This document shows, piece by piece, positions 58,401-64,000 of a DNA stretch of 64,000 nucleotides (its first letter is position 1; each line of letters starts with the position of its first letter). Origin of the DNA: Tetradesmus obliquus (taxonomy: Eukaryota; Chlorophyta; Chlorophyceae; Sphaeropleales; Scenedesmaceae); contig CP126207.1 of the NCBI GenBank assembly GCA_030272155.1, forward strand, positions 434,001 through 498,000, read 5' to 3'. A program made the position numbers and the translations under genes. The notes under the pieces were generated by a model. That model did not search any database and was not told the origin of the DNA. It saw only the letters and a list, made by a program, of their open reading frames with translations.

Positions 58401-60973
58401 TTTTTTCTGCGTTTTCGTCTGACGGTTTGGACGATGATGAGTTGTTCTTTGATGTTTCCTCCCCCTATGAGCCTCTCGTTGGCTCCTGACTGGGGTTCCC
58501 ACTCCTCGTTGAGTGGAGCATGTAATGTAATGTAATGTAATGTTAACCTTCCCTCAATCTCCACCACAAAGATTAGCTTCCATGAAAGCACGGGGTGTTC
58601 AAGTTCTTAATCGCAGACGCGTGTGTAGGGGTTGGGTGTATCCAGATACTTTTCACTTTTTCACACAAAGGCGGCCGGACTGGAAACGATAAGGACGTGC
58701 CCCAGATAACTTTTACTTTAATCCAACACCCAACAGTGTTTCTTTGCGAGTGTGCTGGCTATAGGCAAGCACCGAGCATGTCATGTGTTACTCAGGGTTC
58801 TGCAACCACAGAGCAGTGCACAGCAACAGCAGAGCGCTGCAAATCACATACTACAATGTGTTACAACTGGTGTTATGACATGCAGGTGCCATGTCGATCT
58901 GTGCCGTGGACTACCGCAACACGCCGGCCTATGGCGTGTCGCCGGCAGTAGCGGAGGACTTTTCTGGGCAAGGCATCACACCAATCTACCATGATGCACA
59001 AGGAGCTGCACTGCCGGTGCCTGTCCGCTACTTGAAACCTGATGTTTGCGCACCTCAAAACACAGGTGGGCAGCTGAAAACAAGTTTGCTGTGTTGTGGT
59101 TGCTTCGCACAACCATCTTCAAGTTTTGCCGGTGATAAAGTATAAAATTGGCAGGGTTTTGCACTGCTATTGCTAAAGACTTTTCTGGGCAAGGCGTCAC
59201 GCCCATATATCATGGTGCTCAGGGAACAGCGCTGCCGGCACCTCTGCGTTATCTTAAGCCGATTATTTGTGCGCCGCAAGCCACAGGTGTGCAGGATTGT
59301 CTTTGGTTTCAATCAATCAATTACACGTTTTGCTAGCAAGAGATGGTACCTAGAAAGGCAGCCACTCCCAAACCACCTCAGGTGGTTCCTGACCAGACGG
59401 GGCAATCCCACAAGCCAGGGCCAGATACGGCCAGAACCTTCAAACACAGAAGAATAAGCAGGTCTCTCAAGCTCTGATGGCCCTGAGCTGGACCACCGCG
59501 TCAGTGCACTCCCGTGTTGGATGAATCCTTCCACAAGGGCACTGCCAGCCCACACCAGCAATCATGAATGGCTCATGTGATGCCGGGTACATCTGCTGTA
59601 GGCGCTGCTGTCGCAAAAGTGACTGCTGCTGCCTGTAAGAGTGGGAGGACGAGCGGGAACTCCTCATAGGAGCCCCTACAGCATCAGAGTGGGTAACCCT
59701 GTATACCATAGACCGCCATGCACCCCTCATGAGACAGTAACCACGAAGGTCATCCATCTGATGGGGGAGTTCTAGTTGCTGCAAGTCGCTGTGCACACAG
59801 TCCGTCCACCGAACTGGAGGCCGGCCCCTAGGTCGCTTTGTCACTCCATGTAATGAAGAAAACAAAGCGACATGGGGGATCCTGCCCTCATCCATGCGCA
59901 CAACATGACCCAACCACCTTAGGCGGGCCGCCGTCAGGTGATCTGCAAGGCTGACTGTGCCGCACTGCTTTCTGATTTCCACCAGCCGGTGTCCATCAGA
60001 GAGGCGCACATGTAGCAGCTGCCGCAAACAACTAGAATGCACACACTCCAGGCTCTCCGTCTGCTGCTTAGTCAAAGCCCATGTGTCACTGGCAAACATG
60101 AGAACAGGCAATACATACGCATTATAGCATCGCAAGTTCACATGCACAGACATGTTCTTCATCCCCCAGAGTCTCTGCATCTGCGCAAACCTGCCTTTGG
60201 CCTTGCTTATGCGGGCACGTACTTCTGCATCACAAGTGGCAGTTGTATCAACAATGCCACCCAGGTACTTGAAGCTAGGCACATAATTTGCAACACCTCC
60301 AGACAGCTGCACACCTTGCGGCAGCGAGTCATCTGAGGATGGTGCCAGAGCAACCAACTCTGTCTTGCTGGCATTGATACGCATACCCATATTGTTGCAA
60401 ATGTCATCCACAATCCTGAGCATGCATTCAAGCTCTTCCTGACAGCAACTCATGAGCACCATATCATCTGCATACAGCAGTGTGGAGAGGGTGAACAGGC
60501 AGGAGCTTGCACCAGCAGACCGTTGAAACAGCTCACCATTTGCATGGTAGGACAGCTGCACACCACAGCCTGCTGGCATAGCTGCCTGCGCTTGCCTAAC
60601 AACACTATCAAAGAACACGTTGAACAGCAGGGGAGCAATGACACCACCCTGCCGCACCCCGCTGCTGATACCAAACCACTCGCCTACTCTGCCTGCCAGT
60701 TTTATGGCTGCTTGGGTGCCTGTATGCAGATCGGTTAGCAGCTGTACCAGCTTGTCATCAACTCCATAAGCACGTACCACACACCACAATGCGTGCCTTG
60801 GTATGGAATCATATGCTTTGGTTTAGTGTGCTGGTTTTGCTCTGTCTACCATAATGCCCAGGGCTCTGCCGCCACAGACAAGTTGTTCTTTGGTGTTGAC
60901 GGGCTGTGTGAGACAGACACAGAAACAAACGAACTCTGACCAACGTGCTGCTGCTGCTGCTGCCGCCACCGCC

Positions 60974-61023
<50 letters not shown>

Positions 61024-61523
61024 CACAGACACATCATTTTTTGGCGATGATGGCCTGCCTGAGACAGACACAGACAACACAGGACTGCCAAACTTTAAAG
61101 GTAGGCATTGCCAGGAAGTAACATGTCATGTATCATGTTACTGAACATCATCCGAGACCATGTTGCTGTGGTGTGCAGTTGATGCTGCTAACAGCTTGTG
61201 AATTTTGTTTCCCTGGCTGAGTGGCCCTGGTGAAGATGCCAAGCAGCTGCTGTATCTGTTGGGTGCCTTGTACAGCCTAACAACTGCTTGCACCTCACCT
61301 TGTACAGCCTAACAACTGCTTGCACCTCCCATGTACATGTTTTTTACAGCCAAACATGCTGCCTGGACTTGAGCAATATGTACTTGCTTGCACATGCCAG
61401 GCTGCAGCCCTTCTGCACTGCGTGCATGTGCCAAAGACCCGCTGTGTAGCTGGTGTATTAGTCCAAGAAAGGCTGGTTGTCATTGTCGCCAGCGGTCTTG
61501 TCAGGCATTGCCGACACCTACCC

Positions 61524-61558
<35 letters not shown>

Positions 61559-62071
61559 GTAGGCACCTCTGCTGCCGCGCCACATGCTGCTGCAGTTGCT
61601 GCGCTGATGCTGCAGCAGAACCCATTGCTGAAGGTGAGTGCTTGCAGCATGCATTCTGTTGGTCAGACTGTTTTTTTATGATGCCGGCAGATGCATGTCA
61701 AGGTTTGTGGCTCTGATTGCTGGTTATTGGGCATGCTGCTGCAGTTGCTGCGCTGATGCTGCAGCAGAACCTGTTGCTGAAGGTGAGCAGAGTAACTAGG
61801 TTCAGGGGTTCGGGGGTTGCTGCGAGCAGCAGCAGCTGTGGTATGACTCAACTCTGAGAGCGAGCGCCGGGTCTTGCAAGAGACCAAAGCTCAAGACGAT
61901 GTCAGCATACGCATGCTTATTGTGTGTTCTGAACTCATGGTTTGCTGCCAGCAACAGCCACTGCAGCAGACTTCAACGCTTGAGGCTGAAGACCTCCAAT
62001 GGCACTGCAGCAGACTCACAGCGTTCAGTCTGACCAGCACCCTTTGGCGGTGATCAAGTTGCTGATCCTAG

Positions 62072-62108
<37 letters not shown>

Positions 62109-62186
62109 CTTGACACCATCTACAGCCTCATGCGGGCAACAGCATACGACATGCCTTACAGGCCGACAGTGCTTTTGTGACTCATC

Positions 62187-62219
<33 letters not shown>

Positions 62220-62374
62220 GCTGCTTCTGCTGCTTCTGCTGCTGCCGCTGCTGCTGCTGCTGCTGCTGCCAGCCTGACACCATCTACAGCCTCATGCGGG
62301 CAACAGCATACGACATGCCGTACAGGGCGACAGTGCTTGAGTCACTGATACTCGCTGCTGCTGCTGCTGCTTGC

Positions 62375-62427
<53 letters not shown>

Positions 62428-63754
62428 AGCCTGACACCATCTACAGCCTCATGCGGGCAACAGCATACGACATGCCCTACAGGGTGACAGTGCTGGAAGA
62501 GAGACCAAGGCGCCCCAGTGCCAGCCCAAGCCCAAGCCCTGGTCTAAGCCCTAGCCCTGGCTTAAGCCCTAGCCCTGGCCTTAGCCCTAGCCCAGGCTTG
62601 AGCCCTAGCCCAGGCTTAAGCCCCAGCCCCGGCTTAAGCCCTAGTCCAGGCTTCAGCCCTAGCCCTGGCCTAAGCCCTAGCCCAAGCCCTGGTTTAAGCC
62701 CTACTTCAGGGTTGAGCCCTAGCCCAATCCCAAGCCCAAGCCCTAGCCCTGGTCTAAGCCCTAGCCCAGGGTTGAGCCCTAGCCCCAGCCCAAGCCCCGG
62801 CTTAAACCCAAGCCCCAGCCCAAGCCCAAGCCCTAGACCCGGCAGAAGACGCCTACTGTCAGCACCTGAAGCCACTAGTGCTGCTGCTGCTGCTGCTGCT
62901 GACAAGGATGCAGCAGCAGCAGCAGCGGCAGCAGTGGCAGCAGCAGCGCCAGCTCAGGCCAACGGCACTGCTGTTGCTCCGGTGCCAAACTGGATGCAGT
63001 GGGACAGGCGCACCGGCTATGGCTACATTGCTGCTGATAGACTGCTGGTGAGGATTTTTGTTTGAGACAAAGGTGTCATAAAGCATTTTAACAGGTGGCT
63101 TGGCTGTGCGCATGCCAGATTTGGGGCTTCCCAAGCCCTTCAGATTCTGTCAGGGGTGCAGATGGATGCAGTGGGACAGGCGCACCGGATACGGCTACAT
63201 TGCCGCTGATAGACTGCTGGTGAGCAGGATTATTAGACACACAGAGCCAGCTGTTGTGTACTGAAGCTTGCTGTTTTGGCTGCTTGCGAACAAATCCGCT
63301 GCTTGCACTCCAGCTAGAACCTCATAGATCTTGACTAGTCAATAAGAACATGTACGGTACCAAACTGGCTGCAGTGGGACCAGTGCAGCGGCTATGGCTA
63401 CATTGCTGCTGACAGACTGCTGGTGAGGATTTGACAACTGCTCTAAAATACATTTGAACATGTGGTTTGGCATCGTTTCTGCAGCTGTGGAGCTGTGAAA
63501 ACCAGCCCAAGTGCCTGAGGCCGTAGCAGGTCTAATCGTATGCCTGTTGGTTGTGGAGAGATATGTGAAAAGTGTTGAGATATCTGTCATGGGTGTAGAC
63601 GGCTGCAACAGGACAGGCGCAGCGGATACGGTTGCATTGCTGCTGCTAATAAGCTGCTGGTGGGACAACTAATGGGGCACGGTTCAGCGGTGCAACGCCA
63701 GAGTGTCTTGCTGAGGTGTTATTTGGTCTCTTCACACATTGTTTGCACTGCTGA

Positions 63755-63793
<39 letters not shown>

Positions 63794-64000
63794 AGGGCCC
63801 CCAGGGCTTTTGTGCTAACCAGCCAGACGGCACCGCCTGCACCCCAGCCCGGTCCCGGTTACAGCAATCAACAGCAGCAGCACCAAACCCAACAAACAGA
63901 GCAGCAGTGGCCACCCCCCCTTGGTGGTGGAGCACCAACTGCTCAACAGCAGCGTGGCAGTGCAGGGGCCAGGCGTGCACTGCAGTGCGGGTGCCGATAC
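48602..64000 (+). CDS. Secreted subtilase-superfamily (S53-like) serine peptidase, 3' end beyond window
   Basis: Fourteen exons keep phase (821 residues): 48602-48841, 49584-49678, 50111-50259, 51589-51739, 53264-53387, 53813-53888, 54467-54657, 55633-55833, 56068-56261, 57310-57410, 58886-59065, 61029-61100, 61563-61633 and 62430-63047; a fifteenth starts at 63796. A signal peptide opens it ([17 protein letters not shown]). Catalytic residues: Asp in [10 protein letters not shown] (GAC 51600-51602), Glu in [11 protein letters not shown] (GAG 51702-51704) where subtilisins have His, VDDI for the oxyanion-hole Asp, and Ser in [17 protein letters not shown] (TCT 61568-61570). Glu/Asp/Ser is the sedolisin (S53) triad. 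The domain order follows bacterial homologues: [43 protein letters not shown], then [11 protein letters not shown] Ser-Pro linker (about 645-760) interrupts the C-terminal part. The start is the first ATG before the signal peptide. Confidence 0.85.
48842..50110 (+). repeat. Introns 1-2 of the peptidase gene
   Basis: Intron 1 (48842-49583) holds CAG/AGC-rich low-complexity DNA and no clear exon copy. Intron 2 (49679-50110) holds a diverged copy of exon 2's interior ('cgccagcgcagccgtgcgtg') at about 49825-49870, a copy of exon 3's start ('ttttcaggtcgcggctgtgt') at about 50025-50060, and a CTG tract that ends as exon 3's acceptor. Confidence 0.65.
50260..51588 (+). repeat. Intron 3 array: exon 3 ends, retroposon-like DNA, exon 4 starts
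   Basis: Copies of the exon 3 end ([20 protein letters not shown], then donor) lie at about 50365-50438 and 50515-50634. After a CTG tract, (CTCAA)n and retroposon-like DNA (50905-51165), copies of the exon 4 start ([20 protein letters not shown]) lie at about 51169-51250, 51313-51380 and 51461-51545, each with acceptor. In the last of these the triad region reads ILDS rather than ISDS. Confidence 0.9.
50915..51165 (+). mobile_element. Possible retroposon 3' fragment with (CTCAA)n
   Basis: Five CTCAA units (50915-50940) are followed by a short acidic frame ending in a stop ([20 protein letters not shown]) and a tail with 'ggtaactggtaactgg'. The tail region resembles 45970-46075. It interrupts the series of exon copies in intron 3. 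Family not recognised. Confidence 0.35.
51740..53263 (+). repeat. Intron 4 array: exon 4 ends, then exon 5 starts
   Basis: Copies of the exon 4 end ([20 protein letters not shown], then gtgagt) lie at about 51858-51939, 52062-52136, 52240-52331, 52440-52511 and, truncated, 52630-52665. Copies of the exon 5 start ([18 protein letters not shown]) lie at about 52828-52905, 52985-53065 and 53100-53175, each after a CTG tract or 'ctcag' acceptor. Every exon 4 copy keeps the GATGAGGGC (Asp-Glu-Gly) triplet set or a one-base variant of it. Confidence 0.9.
53388..54466 (+). repeat. Introns 5-6 of the peptidase gene
   Basis: Intron 5 holds a copy of the exon 5 end ('taccccgcggag' then donor) at about 53584-53641 and a long CTG/CCG tract ending as exon 6's acceptor at 53812. 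Intron 6 holds a copy of the exon 6 end at about 53955-54000 (followed by donor gtgaca) and copies of the exon 7 start ([11 protein letters not shown]) at about 54103-54220 and 54302-54405. Confidence 0.85.
54658..55632 (+). repeat. Intron 7 array: three copies of the exon 7 end, CTG tracts, one exon 8 start
   Basis: Copies of the exon 7 end ([20 protein letters not shown], then 'ctgcag' donor) lie at about 54722-54836, 54898-55014 and 55082-55195. CTG tracts lie at 55312-55341, 55389-55436 and 55440-55470. A copy of exon 8's start ([11 protein letters not shown]) lies at 55486-55550 and ends in a stop. Confidence 0.9.
56262..57309 (+). repeat. Intron 9 array: four copies of the exon 9 end
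   Basis: Copies of the exon 9 end ([20 protein letters not shown], then donor after TTCTG) lie at about 56358-56451, 56562-56632, 56725-56831 and 56932-57021. A copy of exon 10's start ('ccaggtctggcaatgagcgc') lies at about 57196-57240. Confidence 0.9.
57411..58885 (+). repeat. Intron 10 array: exon 10 end and three exon 11 starts
   Basis: A copy of the exon 10 end ([17 protein letters not shown]) lies at about 57570-57632. Copies of the exon 11 start ([20 protein letters not shown]) with 'caggtgccatg' acceptors lie at about 57828-57925, 58017-58110 and 58187-58290. A retroposon-like tail follows at 58360-58545. Confidence 0.9.
58360..58545 (+). mobile_element. Retroposon-like 3' fragment with (TGTAA)n tail
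   Basis: A short acidic open frame ([20 protein letters not shown]) ends in TGA at about 58489, then about 30 bases later four tandem ATGTA units form a tail. A short ORF end plus simple pentamer tail is typical of LINE 3' ends in green algae. The element family is not recognised. Confidence 0.4.
59335..60833 (-). mobile_element. 5'-truncated LINE (non-LTR retrotransposon), antisense in intron
   Basis: The minus-strand reverse-transcriptase frame is open from about 60825 to 59467, with a short 3' region down to about 59335. The upstream part that would encode an endonuclease is missing. The 8-base word GTTTTGCT occurs at 59327-59334 and 60834-60841 and could be a target-site duplication, though a match this short may be chance. 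The element lies between copies of peptidase exons 11 and 12. Confidence 0.8.
59467..60825 (-). pseudogene. LINE reverse transcriptase, N-terminally truncated
   Basis: About 450 codons survive. The frame begins near [12 protein letters not shown], a typical RT motif A region (the catalytic acidic residue lies in 'KAYDS'). It contains [16 protein letters not shown] and the active-site YADDMVLM, then [11 protein letters not shown], a thumb-like region, and [16 protein letters not shown]. It ends with a Cys/His cluster, [12 protein letters not shown]. No endonuclease domain precedes it, so the copy is dead on arrival through 5' truncation. Intact motifs and open frame indicate recent insertion. 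Similarity of this type is typical of RTE/L1-like elements of green algae and plants. Confidence 0.85.
61101..62429 (+). repeat. Introns 12-13 of the peptidase gene
   Basis: Intron 12 (61101-61562) contains a small duplication ('cttgtacagcctaacaactgc' type) at about 61266-61325 and a CTG tract; its acceptor is TAG. Intron 13 holds a copy of the catalytic-Ser exon's end (LLQLLR-frame region 'catgctgctgcagttgctgc') at about 61731-61782, and two copies of the exon 14 start ([17 protein letters not shown]) at about 62106-62185 and 62271-62345, each preceded by CTG tracts. The true exon 14 also uses a TAG acceptor after a CTG tract. Confidence 0.85.
62515..62850 (+). repeat. Coding Ser-Pro repeat (SPSPGL)
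   Basis: About 18 repeats of 18 bases ('agccctagccctggctta' and variants) encode SPSPGL units inside peptidase exon 14. Ser-Pro repeats of this type are hydroxyproline-glycosylation sites in volvocine and other green-algal wall proteins. They sit between the YDMPYR and [10 protein letters not shown] parts of the peptidase C-terminal region. Confidence 0.9.
63048..63795 (+). repeat. Intron 14 array: three copies of the exon 14 end
   Basis: Copies of the exon 14 end ([19 protein letters not shown], then donor gtgag) lie at about 63163-63221, 63365-63423 and 63602-63660. A CTG tract at 63753-63795 ends as the acceptor of exon 15. Confidence 0.9.
63796..64000 (+). CDS. Exon 15 of the peptidase gene, incomplete
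   Basis: In phase 0 from exon 14 the reading begins [17 protein letters not shown], a short Cys motif. Another frame further on reads [14 protein letters not shown] then [17 protein letters not shown], which also looks protein-like. A small intron or a frameshift between them is possible. The gene continues past the window end. Confidence 0.5.

Larger units (their letters stand above)
59066..61028 (+). repeat. Intron 11 of the peptidase gene, with exon copies around an inserted LINE
   Basis: A diverged copy of exon 11's end ([12 protein letters not shown], donor gtgtgc) lies at about 59165-59287. The LINE fragment occupies about 59335-60833. A copy of exon 12's start ('ccacagacaagttgttcttt') follows at about 60872-60945, then a CTG tract at 60973-61022 before the true exon 12. 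Confidence 0.85.

Noticed and set aside
1-64000. Bacterial or organelle genome origin of the window
   Set aside because: GT-AG introns in every gene, Mediator-like and hybrid-kinase genes, signal peptides on split exons and no operons indicate nuclear eukaryotic DNA.

Overview
The window is nuclear DNA from a eukaryote, most likely a chlorophyte green alga, with Scenedesmaceae or Chlamydomonadales as my best guess. The reasons are short, phase-consistent exons separated by GT-AG introns, a nuclear gene for a bacterial-type (bL19) organelle ribosomal protein, a LOV-domain histidine kinase, Ser-Pro-rich extracellular linkers, CCCTAAA-like intronic motifs, and very abundant CAG/CTG trinucleotide tracts. 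Most long open frames in the window are poly-Ala, poly-Gln, poly-Leu or poly-Ser shadows of these tracts. I rebuilt genes by joining exons at GT-AG boundaries and requiring phase to be kept across every junction.

Layout. 599-1650 (+): 3' part of a bL19 organelle ribosomal protein gene. 1651-3983: convergent intergenic DNA. 3984-13197 (-): seven-exon gene for a 1343-residue secreted Ala/Ser/Gly/Asp-rich protein of unknown function. 14671-21279 (-): five-exon gene for an 838-residue protein that looks like Mediator subunit 17. 21280-22835: divergent intergenic DNA. 22836-41069 (+): at least fourteen exons of a hybrid LOV histidine kinase (LOV, HisKA, HATPase, degenerate receiver, canonical receiver; at least 1419 residues). 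41070-43483: 3' repeats and intergenic DNA. 43484 to about 48038 (+): secreted cysteine-rich protein. 48602 to beyond 64000 (+): at least fifteen exons of a secreted subtilase-superfamily (S53-like, Glu/Asp/Ser) peptidase, with a 5'-truncated antisense LINE in one intron.

The most striking feature is not a gene. Nearly every large intron is an array of partial copies of its flanking exons. Copies just after an exon repeat the exon's 3' end plus its splice donor. Copies just before an exon repeat its 5' end plus its splice acceptor. There are well over 80 such copies in five unrelated genes on both strands. The genes double in length this way, and each intron offers many decoy or alternative splice sites. 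CTG tracts (sense strand) sit in introns and often end as the CTGCAG splice acceptor, while CAG-phase tracts sit in exons and encode Ala, Ser or Gln runs.

The genes show no common pathway: organelle translation, transcription (Mediator), light sensing with phosphorelay signalling, and extracellular or cell-wall proteins. They look like ordinary neighbours in a nuclear chromosome.
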